64,000 nt of DNA from Taudactylus pleione. Lineage: Eukaryota > Chordata > Amphibia > Anura > Myobatrachidae. Made by a program: the position numbers and the translations under genes. The notes under the pieces were generated by a model that worked only from the letters and a program-made list of their open reading frames with translations, was not told the DNA's origin and made no database searches. The DNA lies in assembly GCA_031769625.1 (NCBI GenBank), contig JAUIMM010000040.1, positions 9,984,501 to 10,048,500 of the forward strand, read 5' to 3'. Positions 46,016 through 56,771 of the stretch are shown in pieces; within the stretch, counting starts at the first letter, position 1; each line of letters starts with the position of its first letter.

Positions 46016-47546
46016 TTGGCATCCAAATTTGTGTCCATGTATATGCTGCACACTCCACTGAGCTCTGTCAAGTTACTATACCCATTTTCGTATGCAAACT
46101 AATGCTGTAAAATAGAAAGCAAAATAAAACAACATTCCAAATACTGAACATATTGGAAATATAAATCTATTGAACATAGTTATAGGGCCTCTACCATTTA
46201 GCCTCCATTATTAAGAGGTCTGATGGACACCCTGTATAAGTGGGAAGTGGCAGGTGCCTAATTTGTCCCACTGTCAGAAATGATTCCGTACAAATTTATA
46301 TCACCAATAGAGAATGACTGTAACATATTCCATAACTCAACCAACATTAATTTATGCAATAATACAAATCAAACTAATTAACCAGTTTCCCCAACAGTAT
46401 TATTTACTGTCTACACTTTCCTTCTATTTGGCACCAGTGTATTGCATGATGTCTTCGTGCAGATTGGTCATTTAACATGCAATGAAGCTCAAGCATGACA
46501 GATATTCTGTAATAATGGCAGGCATTATAAAAAGGAATCTGAAAATAATTAACTTTAATAGTACACACCTCATGAATAGTAGTCTTGAAGGAGCATGAAA
46601 TATTATTTTAATCTCCCTTTTACTGTTTGTGTGATGATAGAAATGTGAACTATGTTTTTTGGGTTATTGAAGTTTGCTGTAATATCATTAAATATCCCTT
46701 ACCTGGGTTGTCTGGAATCAGAATATTCTAGCTGGCATGAGGTTATTCACTAGCAGCCATTGTCTCTTCTTAATTATTGATCACTGCTACTGGCTGGCAG
46801 TTTTGTCATGGAAAGACTGAAAGCAACAATGCTCTTTTAGATAAATTCCTGACAGAGATAATAAGCATGATTTCTGCATTGTCACTTTGCACCTTACATG
46901 CATATAAATAACTTGAATATGTATTATGAGCTTCATATATCTAATATTTGTGGCCCCCTTGTTTCTCAAGAGGAGTTCAGTGGCATGATCATGCAAGGGC
47001 ATGTAGGCATAAATGAATCATGTCCTTTTGAGACAAGTCTTTATGGTTTATATACAGTATGTATCTTTGAAATTCCTTTTTACTAAGCATACATCCTGCA
47101 TACTGTATGTGAGTTTGATAATTGCTGCACATTTGTTATTGATGCATCTAGAATAAGATAGATTTAAGGCTTCACCTCTCCAGATCAAAATACTGATGTG
47201 GAACAGTAAGTGGGCTGGCACATATGCCAACAGGTAACTTATCTTCTATGCTAAATCACCTCCTCCAATGTGTTTAGCAATATTTAGGGCTCTATTTATA
47301 GAGTGGTCAAAACCTGTTTGCCGCAATATAATCACGTTTTTCAGGAAGACGGTTTCTGCAGATAAATCTATTATTTCTCTTGCAGTAATCAGTCTTCCGT
47401 CCAATTTTGCAATGTCTACTTACAAATGGATGAGGGATATGATCATTATTCATAAACATGCTGATTCTTGGAGAAAGGCTGTTAGAAGAGTCATTTCAAA
47501 AGTCAAGTAATATCCTGAAGCACATGTGCATTGGATCTTCAAGATA
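46016..47546. other. AT-rich intergenic sequence
   Basis: No repeats with ends and no protein-like frames recognised in 1.5 kb. Confidence 0.4.
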
Positions 47547-47548
47547 TA

Positions 47549-47735
47549 CAGTGGTGCTTGAAAGTTTGTGAACCCTTCAGAATTTTCTAAAACTACCTCA
47601 GATTTTCACACAAGTCCTAAAAGTAGATAAAGGAAACCAAATCAAACAAATGAGACAAAAAATTAGACATGCTCATTTTTTTATTTTTTTTAAGAAAATG
47701 ATCCAATATCACATACCTGTGAGTGGTAAAAATTT
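47549..47735 (+). mobile_element. Tc1-type transposon end fragment
   Basis: TA at 47,547 is followed by CAGTGGTGCTTGAAAGTTTG and TGAACCCTTCAGAATTTTCT, the terminal repeat of a vertebrate Tc1-like family. GAAAATGATCCAATATCACA and TGTGAGTGGTAAA follow. The matching other end and the transposase are absent, so only a terminal piece remains. Confidence 0.75.
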
Positions 47736-47759
47736 AAAATTTAACTTTAAAACTTTAAA

Positions 47760-48500
47760 TTTGCATCCTCCCTCCAATTTTCTATACAAGGACAGCGCAC
47801 GCTGAAGGGGCATGGTCTCACAAGAAAGGGGTGTGGTCATGCAATAGTACTCCCAATTCAAATTACGCAACACAGTAGCACAATCTTATCCACATTATAG
47901 ACAACATAGTGCCCCTGATTCACATTACACCACATAGTAGTGTCCCTTATATACGTTACGACACACAGTAGTGCCCCTTATACATAATGCCCACAGTACT
48001 TCCCTTATATATCTATTGCTCACAGTAGTAGTGCCCCTTACACAATGCCCACAGTAGTAGTTGGTAGTGCCCCTTATGCAATGCCCACAATAGTGCCCCT
48101 TACGCAATGCCCACAGTAGAAGTGCCCCATATACATTACCCACAGTAGTAGTGTCCGTTACACAATGCCCACAGTAGTAGTGCTCTTTATACAATGCCCA
48201 CAGTAGTAGTGCCCCTTACACATAATAACAGACAGACATACAACACTATATTTACTACCTTGGCTTAATCCCGCTCCTGCGCCCTCTACCTTCCGACAGC
48301 TCATCATGCTTGAAACTATGGGAGAGATGTCATGACACCTTTCCCTACTCCCACTGTGGAAGCCAGAAGGTGGAGCACAGGTGTGAGCTCCAGCTTCTGG
48401 CTGCAGGGAGAGAGCCACTGTACACCCGGCAAATGGAGAAGGCAGCAGCGACACTTCTCCAGCCCAGCGCCTCCCTGCATTGCAAAGCCCGCTGTACATA
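47760..48500 (-). mobile_element. hAT-like minisatellite element, copy 3 (reverse)
   Basis: 47,880-48,230 is a tandem array of units such as CAATGCCCACAGTAGTAGTG and CCCCTTA, the reverse complement of the GGGCACTACT array at 18.1-18.6 kb. 48,300-48,470 (GGGAGAGATGTCATGACACC, GAAGCCAGAAGGTGGAGC) corresponds to the GGGAGAGACGTCATGATGTC and GAGAGCCAGAAGG parts of the other two copies. No termini with CAGTGGC were found, so it is probably truncated. Confidence 0.6.
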
Positions 48501-49005
48501 TTGCCCTGATGCATATACTGTATATGTTACACTCCTTTTGTACACGCCTACAGGATATGGTCATGTAGAAGTGATGTCCACGCAACAAACGCTGTTCTTA
48601 CCTTTTCCACTTTCAATTTATGGCAGTGCCTCCATCTGAATCTGGATAGACTACAACACAAGGGTAATGAACAAGTCTTCCATCCACTAGAAACCTCTGC
48701 CCCAACACCTTTGACCCTTTATACTTAACAAGGACAAACCACACAAAGTCTGCTGCTAAATCCACCAAGGTATATTTATTTACCCTTAATGTGTGGAAAG
48801 GGTGGCAATATCTCAACATTCAAAAATATAACGAATAAATGCTGCGAATATCGTTGTAATGTAGACTCCCAAAAGCATGTAGCTACGTGATATTGCATTA
48901 AATCAATAATAGATGTGATAAACAAGACACAAGCTTTTTGATAAAGAGACATGTAAATATCAGTAATGATCGTGAAAAGAATAATATTGATAATCACCAT
49001 CAGTT
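48501..49005. other. Intergenic sequence
   Basis: No feature recognised. Confidence 0.35.
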
Positions 49006-49010
49006 GAAAC

Positions 49011-50072
49011 TGTCACGCTCAGGCTATGCTGACCCTCTGCTGAGGTATTGGAAGATGAGGACCCAGGTTGGGGAAGGAACAGGAGGCGAGGGGCCTGGAT
49101 GAACGGCTTCCTTGTACACTAGTACCGGATGTTGGCTAGACATGACCAAAGGTGTGAAGTCTAATTTACTGGGAGGTGTTCACCAGTGACCCCTCCAAGC
49201 GGGATTTGGGCTTAAGCTGCACCCAGCAAGCAGGTCAAGGCCCTTTGGTCAGGTATCTGGCACAAGTGGGAAATGGAAGAACACTATCACAGGGAAAGCA
49301 AAGGAAACAGATACTGGAAGTTTGCACTGTGGTAATGTAATGCGTACACACTCTGTTGATCCAGACGCAAGGCTGACACACGAGAATGGCTCTAGGAGAT
49401 TTTACTTGGATGACATACTAAGTACACACACTGTGGCTTCAGACGCAGAACTGGCACAGGAGAATGGTATGATAAAATGGTACTTGGATAACGTACTGAG
49501 TACATGCACTGTCATTTCAGAAGCAGAACTGGCACAGGAGAATAGTATGATGAAATGGTACTTGGATAATGTTCTAAGTACATGCACTGTGGCTTCAGAC
49601 GCAGGACTGGCACAGGAGATGACTGTAGGAGATTGTTCTCAGTAGACGTACTGAGTAAACACACTATGAATAAATACAAGGAAAAAGTCACTAGAAGCAA
49701 TGGAGCTTTGGACCTGGAACGCTGCAACTGCAAGTCTTCACTGGAAGTAACAACATTGTACAGGCAACTTCCTGTTGTCCAGAGCTCTGTAATATACCCA
49801 AATGTAGCAGTCCATTGGAGGATAGTATCAGCTGACAGCAACCAATGCTACCATTGGGTAAAGGGCTAATCAGGATATAGACTGTCATGGCTGCATCCAG
49901 GACGGTAACTGCAGAAACCATATCACGGAGCGAGCACATGGATGTCCTAGCAGACCCCAGGTATAATCCTCAGCACATCACCCGCCGCCGTGCCTGGTGT
50001 CTGAACACTCGAGAGGTTAGGGAAAGCCAGCGCTGAGGTGAGTAACGCCCGATCCTAGACTGCAACCTGACA
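49011..50072. repeat. Solo LTR with perfect 5-bp target duplication
   Basis: 1,062 bp starting TGTCACGCTCAGG and ending AACCTGACA, with GAAAC on both sides (49,006-49,010 and 50,073-50,077). It shares ordered segments with the 22,870 solo LTR (GGCTAGACATGACC, GAAGTCTAATTTACTGG, GTGTTCACCAGTGACCC). It is longer because of a tandem array at 49,330-49,625. No gag, pol or primer-binding region follows, so it is a recombination remnant. Confidence 0.8.
49330..49640. repeat. 78-bp tandem array inside the LTR
   Basis: About four units, each with CAGACGCAGAACTGGCACAG-like, GAGAATGGTATGATAAAATG-like and TACTTGGATAACGTACTGAG-like segments. The unit length of 78 bp is a multiple of three, which keeps a 107-codon frame open through the array; that frame starts and ends at no recognisable gene signal. 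Confidence 0.8.
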
Positions 50073-50077
50073 GAAAC

Positions 50078-50467
50078 CACTGATAAAGAATATCAGCTAT
50101 GAGCATTGTGAAGATTGGTATAGATCATTGCATAATAACATTGATAAATGACATGAAACAAGATAAGTAATGGTAATGCACTTTATAGTAGATAAGGTAT
50201 GAAAGAATGCTTGCTGAAAAATACAATATTAAAGAATAAGCACCGATAATTTAAAGAAATACCAATATAATAGATGAGCACTCTATTCCAACTAGGCCTC
50301 TTAACACTAGGATCCACAATACAATTCCCCATAGGATGGCACTGTTCTAAATATAATAGTTACCCTACTAAATGTACCCCAAACAACTCCTACATATCTC
50401 ACAAGAACACCTATATACAAGATATGCATACTCTCACTCTCAGATATTCAACATCATATTTATGAAC
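50078..50467. other. AT-rich intergenic sequence
   Basis: No feature recognised. Confidence 0.4.
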
Positions 50468-50470
50468 AGA

Positions 50471-50872
50471 GTCCCTGATTCAGAGCCAGATGCTCTGACA
50501 GAGCGCTCGCTCTGAATCAGAGCCGTCCCTCCTCCTTTTTGGAGCAGCCTCCTGGCCGCTCGCATAGCTGTGGGTGACCAGAGCCAAAAGCACTCCCACT
50601 GACATCACTAGTGATGTCAGTGGGGCCGGCCGCAGATGGTAGGCGTTCCCATAGGAACGCCTCCGTCTGGGCAGCCACGCCCCCAGCACACCCACCAAAG
50701 GGGGCGTGCTGTCAATCACCATCGACAGCACACCCCCTTTGGTGCGAGACCCATAACGACGGCTTGGCCGTCGTTATTCAGGTCTCGCGCATGCGCACGA
50801 CGGAGCTGCCTCCGTCGTGCACATGCGCACTTGGGCAACATTGACCCGCTTGCGAGCGCTCTGTATGAATAC
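50471..50872. mobile_element. Harbinger-type MITE, eroded right end
   Basis: Left end GTCCCTGATTCAGAGCC preceded by AGA; subterminal GCGCTCGCTCTGAATCAGAG. The palindrome TGACATCACTAGTGATGTCA is at about 50,601-50,620. The body matches the 20.9 kb copy (CGCCTCCGTCTGGGCAGCC, GCATGCGCACGACGGAGC), with a deletion near 50,580. The right terminus is degraded (GCTCTGTATGAATAC); AGA at 50,873 may be the second target copy. Confidence 0.7.
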
Positions 50873-50875
50873 AGA

Positions 50876-52540
50876 AGAGAACAGCAGGCTGTGGAAAAAA
50901 AAATTAAACTGAATACAATGCGGACCTGTGCATTTGTATCCATTTTCTCATGACAGAATGATAGGAATACATATAACCATTTTCTAAGGATTGGACAGGA
51001 ACACATCCAACTCCAGAGTGATAACTGTGTTCTACCACAGCACGGTTATCCATTTTGTGCTCTGTACAGAGAACAACATATTTTTACCTTCATGCAGCTC
51101 TGTCATTGGAGTATATAAACTTTCCACCATGGTTCTTTTTTGCTCTGACCAAGACCTTTATGTCTGTATACTAAATGCAAACCTATAGCACATCAGTAAG
51201 AAAGTAGTTTAAGAAATTATATAGTAACAGACCCCGTCACCATAAGGTCTTCTTTCTGCTGGTCATGCTGCAGAAGGGTTTTTTCTCTTATGGAAATTAC
51301 ATTACTGGGGCACAGCAAACTTCTGCAAGAGGTTAAAACTTGCTTGGCAAGTTCTTTCAGTTTTTGTGAGTCCTATTCTGCCTGTGGTAAATAGTTTACA
51401 GCCTACTTAAGCTTTTTGGGGTTATTTCAGTATAAAATCTACTAATGTTCCTTGAGTTACAGATCAAGAGAGAAGTTCTCTGTAGAAAATAAAAATATAT
51501 CTGGGTATCCTTGCCAAAGTGAAGGATATATATTTACAAAATGTGTTTTGTTTGAAGATGTTAATCCCTTCCCCAGCAGCTAGGATGTAGTTAGTCATCT
51601 ATCCTTGTAATACAATAGGGTGTAGGTTTAATTCAATTCAAGAGATAAGGGAAAAATTACTCACTCACTAACTGGCCATTCTTAAACTAACATAGTTTGG
51701 AAGAATTTGGAAACATAATCTATAATTTCGCCACTTAATGAAAGAAAATAGTTACCTTTCATGACCAGATTATTTTATATTTGAATACATCTATTTCACT
51801 AGGCACAGGCAGCATACTGACTAGATCCCCAGAGCATCCTTATATACCACAAACTAAATTACTTAATTAACCGAAAATGAAATGCAGCTTGTGTGTGTTC
51901 CAGCAGTGGAATGTATCACTTCTGGATTTCACATGTGCATCCTCAACCAATCACTAACTGCATCATACACAAATAGAAACTATCAGTATATACACCTTAT
52001 GCATAAATTATATCATTTGCAAATATAAGTCCCAATTAAAGCAGCTAGACTAGCCTCTATATTATATCCAGCGCCACATATCCTAAAATACATAAAATCT
52101 GTCATCCAATCATGGAACGGTAATCGAGAAAGAACATGGCAACATAGAAAACATACAGTCACGGGACAGTAAATATCACGTGACCAAATCTACCAATCGG
52201 CCGGGAGCATTACATAACTGAGGTAACTCTGTATCAAGGCACATGGAAGCAACATATGATCCTCTAATATTACTGGAATGCAGAAACAAACGTCCGCTTT
52301 ACTCCCCCACACACTAAATGATAACCAGAAGCATGTGCCTCACGCTGAAGCGCATATTACATAGAGTATTAAACAAATACTGTACAGATCCAAAACAATA
52401 AACCATCCCCAACAATTAATCACCCAATATTAATAAGTTTTATTATAAAAGTACCATCACCTAAAAACACCAAAAGTAAATACAGAAAATATCACACTTT
52501 AAAAACACTATACCATATCACATATACATACAAAATGGGT
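50876..52540. other. AT-rich intergenic sequence
   Basis: No recognised feature in 1.6 kb. Confidence 0.4.
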
Positions 52541-52544
52541 TGAG

Positions 52545-52830
52545 TATGGGATGCCAGCACTCGGGATCCCATTGGTCAGAATACTGTCACCTGTCAGTAA
52601 GAATCTTAACCCTACCCCTAACCTAAGCTGCCCTCCACGCAGCCTAAACCTAACACTTCCCCCACTCCCCCACAGCCTAACCCTAACCCTCCCCCTAGTG
52701 CCTAACCCTAACCTTACTACTTAACGTTGGACAGCGGCAGTCGGGATGCTGGCACTGGGATTCTGACTGGTGTCCGGATTCCGGACCCGGCATCATGACA
52801 ACCGGGATTTGAACTACATTTCATGAAAAG
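52545..52830. repeat. Telomere-like CCCTAA-rich repeat, reverse copy
   Basis: Starts GGGTTGAGTATGGGATGCC, runs through CTTAACCCTACCCCTAACC and CAGCCTAACCCTAACCCTCC, and ends with GGACCCGGCATCATGACAAC and CGGGATTTGAACTAC. Opposite orientation to the 9.4 kb copy. Confidence 0.7.
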
Positions 52831-53514
52831 TGTATAAAATACCACTGTATATTCAGTGATGGTACTTCCTTCAATATTGCTGCTCTAGAGTTCCTATAAT
52901 ATACCTTGGATTATACATTATGGTTTATGCATTTATAACAACACCACCCAATATTTGTGCTGCCTACAACCATGTCTAGCAATTGTATTTTTGAGCCATA
53001 TAGTGGAAGTAATGTAAACACCCCAAATTATTTTAAACAGATGTCTCATGCTGTGTGAGACTTGATGCCATCAGGTTTCTACTGTCAGCTACTAGTACTC
53101 TGAGCTCATATCTATAGCAACAAATGCTATGGCTGTAACTGAGTTGCAGGCAGATCACGGTAACTCAGTATTGGAGTAAAAACATGCAGGAAGCATTCAC
53201 AGAAATGTAGTTTGATGCACTGTGAGTATAAATGCAGTTTCAGACACACTAAGGGGCTGAGTCTGAGCCAGACAATCTCTTTATATGGATGCACATAACA
53301 AGTTTTAGCATATAACACATGCACAGAACAAATGTACACATTTTTGCTTTTCACCTTCCTATTCTGAGTCTGTCGATCTTTTCCGGATCTCTCTATGCAT
53401 GACATAGGAGTTTCAGTGTGTGGAACTGAGTGGCTACATTGCAATTGCATGGAACTGTTCTGTCTTGTGGGAGTTCCAAAGTAGTGTAAATAGGGGTGTT
53501 GTGGGGGCGGCCGA
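52831..53514. other. Intergenic sequence with possible MITE relic
   Basis: 53,253 onward (GGGGCTGAGTCTGAGCCAGAC) looks like a MITE end. GCATGGAACTGTTCTGTCTT and TGTGGGAGTTCC at 53,449-53,475 resembles 63,855-63,885, suggesting two members of one eroded family. No gene. Confidence 0.4.
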
Positions 53515-53957
53515 CGGTCTCTATCTCGACACTGGAATCCTGACAATGGAGTTAAGATACGCATCGAAATACATACACCTATCTTAATCCTGATGCCGGA
53601 ATCCAGGACGACGCGTGCCTGAACGAAGGTAAGCCCAGGCCCCTGTAGTGTTAGCCACAGGGGGGAGGGTTAGGTTTAGGTCAATTAGCGGGGTTAGCGT
53701 TATTTTTTATTTGGGGGGAAGGTTAAGGTTAGGCACCCCTAGGGGGAAGGGTTAGGGTCAGGCACCACTGGGAGGGTTAGGCATGAAGGGGGGAGACTTA
53801 GGTTTACAAACTAACCGGGAGGGTTATAGTGTGGGGTGGAGAGGGTTAGGGTTAGGCTACAAGAAGGGAAGGTTAGGGGGAGAAGGGGGGAGGGTAAGTA
53901 TACACACCCGACCTGTCGGTATTGTGACAGGGGGCATCCCATACCCATTGCATTGTG
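53515..53957. repeat. Telomere-like TTAGGG-rich repeat, forward copy
   Basis: GGAGGGTTAGGTTTAGG, GAAGGGTTAGGGTCAGGC and GAGAGGGTTAGGGTTAGGC are spaced by 30-60 bp of G-rich sequence. It ends with GGGCATCCCATACCCATTG, the reverse complement of the shared family end. The longest of the four copies here. Confidence 0.7.
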
Positions 53958-56075
53958 GGGGTGTAGCTAGGAATCCATGCTATTCTGAGTTGTGCATACA
54001 GAGAAGGGATCTCTTGTACCTAGCATGGGACTGGTATAAGTGCCGATACTAATAATAATTGCTGCGGACAGAAAAACATGGGCAGAACGGGTTTCTGCTA
54101 GAAGCTGCACAGTTCCTTACATTAGCACTAGGGAATTCCCATCAGCATAAGGTAATAAATTAGGCTTTCGCAGCATCACGCAAGCACATCCACTGTGCAT
54201 CCCCCTCAGAATCAGCCACATAGGCTGTATCATATTAGCAACGTACATTCTTGTTGCGAAAAACTGGCTTTGGACGCAATTTTTGCCCGATGGTCATTAT
54301 CGGGCTGTCCAATTAGAGCCCTTTTTTTGCAAGAAAAATTACCAGTTTTCATCCGAAAACACACAGGGTCCATGAAACCAATCGCAGCAACGAAAACTGG
54401 GCTGATTTCAGGGATTATGCTTCACCTGCCTGATGGCCCCCGCCGGATTAATTAGCTGTGACAGATTACCGTGGCTAATAGATTACCGGCCTTCAGCTCA
54501 CATACAAAGGTGCAGTGCAAATACTGGTGACTTCACAATTCTACTTTTACATACTGTATATGCTCCTGCTTTTATGGTAGCCATGGATTACCAGACAGAT
54601 GTTGTGGACATGTTTGCATTGTCTGATGGGAGAAGTTGGGAAGACCAAGGGTGTTCCTTGCTAACTGCAGATGGGACCCAAGAGTGTGTCTACTTTTGTA
54701 AGAACAATCTTTAATTTAATGGGTCAAGAAAGGTGTGGAGAAGGCCAATGACACATTCCCTGCATTGTGGTAGGGCACACAGCATTTTTCTATCTGCATA
54801 AGGACATGATTTTCTACTTCCTCAGTTTCTGGATATTGGTTTCAACCCATATTTTTAATTACTGTATATACATTTTGCACCGCCCAGTTACAATGATCTG
54901 AAATACACATTACTTGGCACACCTTGATCAGTTGTCAAAAGAACGGTGTATAGAACTTACAAAAGTGACAAACGTGATTAATGCTGGGCACACACTGGCC
55001 GATATTTTGAAGTAGTATCGACTGATTTTATGGTGTAGTTCCAAAGCCTAGAAAGTGGGTGTAAAACCTTGCAATGTGATACAGTAAGTGCACATATAGT
55101 AATTCGAAACTAGTACCCTGTCTATCTAGAGATATTAGATTTCTGTTGGGATAAAAGATAAAAAAGAAATCAAGCAGTATTGAAAGTGATAATGGCTTTC
55201 ATAGTCCTTCTCAGCATGACTGATGCCAGTTAATGTGGTCAGTGGATGACCAGGCACACAGCTCAGCTATTGCCTCCTGATACGGATATATTCCATAATA
55301 CTTTATAAATATCTGGTCATTGTAATTGTAGTTTTAGAGTCACAAATCAGATTGTCTGATAGCTTTTGTGATATTGCAGCACATGTGATCAGCGTTAGCT
55401 ATATCCAGTCAATAATCCATTGTTATGTGTGTTGAATGTAAATCTAGGGATACCAAAGACATATGTTTCCTATCATTGCAAGGTATTTCCATAATGCCAT
55501 TTTTTTACAATAATAAATTTTAGAGGACCTTGCTTGAATGATCTTATGTTAAATATGCATATTTGCCACAAGTTTTATGTTTGTTTGCTAGCAGGCTGTA
55601 AAAGCGTCACTAGTATATTCTCCCTAAAGGTTAAACAAAAAGTAGTCCATGTATCTTGGGAAATATATATAAAAAATCTAAATGCTTTATTTTCATCCAG
55701 AATAATGAGTATTAAGCTGGAGTGATAATTGTAGGAATTGGTGCATACAATATTCTGAGAACCTCTAGGGAAAATGTTCAATCTAATAAAAATATATGTT
55801 GCATTGGGCAATCGTGCAATATTGCATATAATATTCTGTAAAGCCTGGAATACTGTATATTGTTCACATTTATGAAGCCTTGAAGATAAGTAGCTAATAA
55901 TTGCTAATATTTCCTATATAGATTTTATTGATACAATTCATGAATACCTGTAAACTATGCTCAGCGTGTCGTTCGTTATGTTAACTTAAGAGAGGTAAAA
56001 CAAAATACTTCTTCAAAAACAAACCTATCTATTGACTGTGGAAATTTTGTAGATGAGGCCAAAACACAACGGAAC
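53958..56075. other. Intergenic sequence left of the large Harbinger element
   Basis: 54,980-55,010 (GCTGGGCACACACTGGCCGAT) is a fragment of a GGCCACACA-type MITE. 54,200-54,480 has mixed composition and may be another old repeat. The rest is AT-rich with no recognised gene. Confidence 0.4.
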
Positions 56076-56647
56076 TGAGGGCCTGATTCAGACCCGGAGG
56101 CAAGTGGCCGTTCGCTCGTCCGCCGTACGAGCGGAAAAATTTAAATTTAAGCGCTCGCTCGTATGTTCGCTCGTAGCTAACCTTCCGCCCCATATTCTCC
56201 CAACCCCTCCTCTAGCTAGTGAGCGTTCAAAATAGCGAGCATCCGTCTCCTCTTTGGTTGCATTGAGCGCTCGCACAAGTCAATTCCGGAAGTGGCCCTG
56301 TCATTTTTCGATTGCCTGCTATTTCATTCTGCAAACATACTTGAATCGATTAATGGCAATCAATATATTAATTACCTTAATTGTTATTCACATGTTTGCA
56401 ATCCTGTTTTTTTTTTCAATGTCAATAAACTTTATTCTTGTTATTGTGTGTCATTTCATCCGCAGAATACGTACGGTTTGACCAAGGGGATGGTTTTTCG
56501 AAATTAATTGTATTTTAGAATGCTGCTATTGTTTTGCTTTTTATTTTTATAGGCAGATTTTAATACTTTCATTTGGATATTTAAATTAGCTTACGCATGT
56601 CACTGCATCAAGCCTATCATAACTCACATTATATTTGTGAGGGTGTA

Positions 56648-56771
56648 GGTCACATGACTCATACAATAACCAATAAAATTGTTCCTGTTAATTTACAAAG
56701 TAGATTAGCCAATCAAATTTTTTCTAGGACCTTTATTAAAACTGTTTTGTGTAAAATAAATCATTGCCATC
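56648..56771 (+). promoter_or_regulatory. Putative promoter of Harbinger gene 1
   Basis: GTCACATGAC at about 56,649-56,658 is a USF/E-box-like palindrome. CCAAT boxes are at 56,670 and 56,709 and an AT-rich TTTATTAAAA at 56,732, about 40 bp upstream of the ATG at 56,772. Inferred from motifs only. Confidence 0.4.

Noticed and set aside
49322..49645. 107-codon repetitive frame
   Set aside because: It is kept open by a 78-bp tandem unit; no start or end signals and it lies within an LTR.
53127..53564. 145-codon minus-strand frame
   Set aside because: No domain, biased composition, and it runs through a probable MITE relic into the telomere-like repeat.
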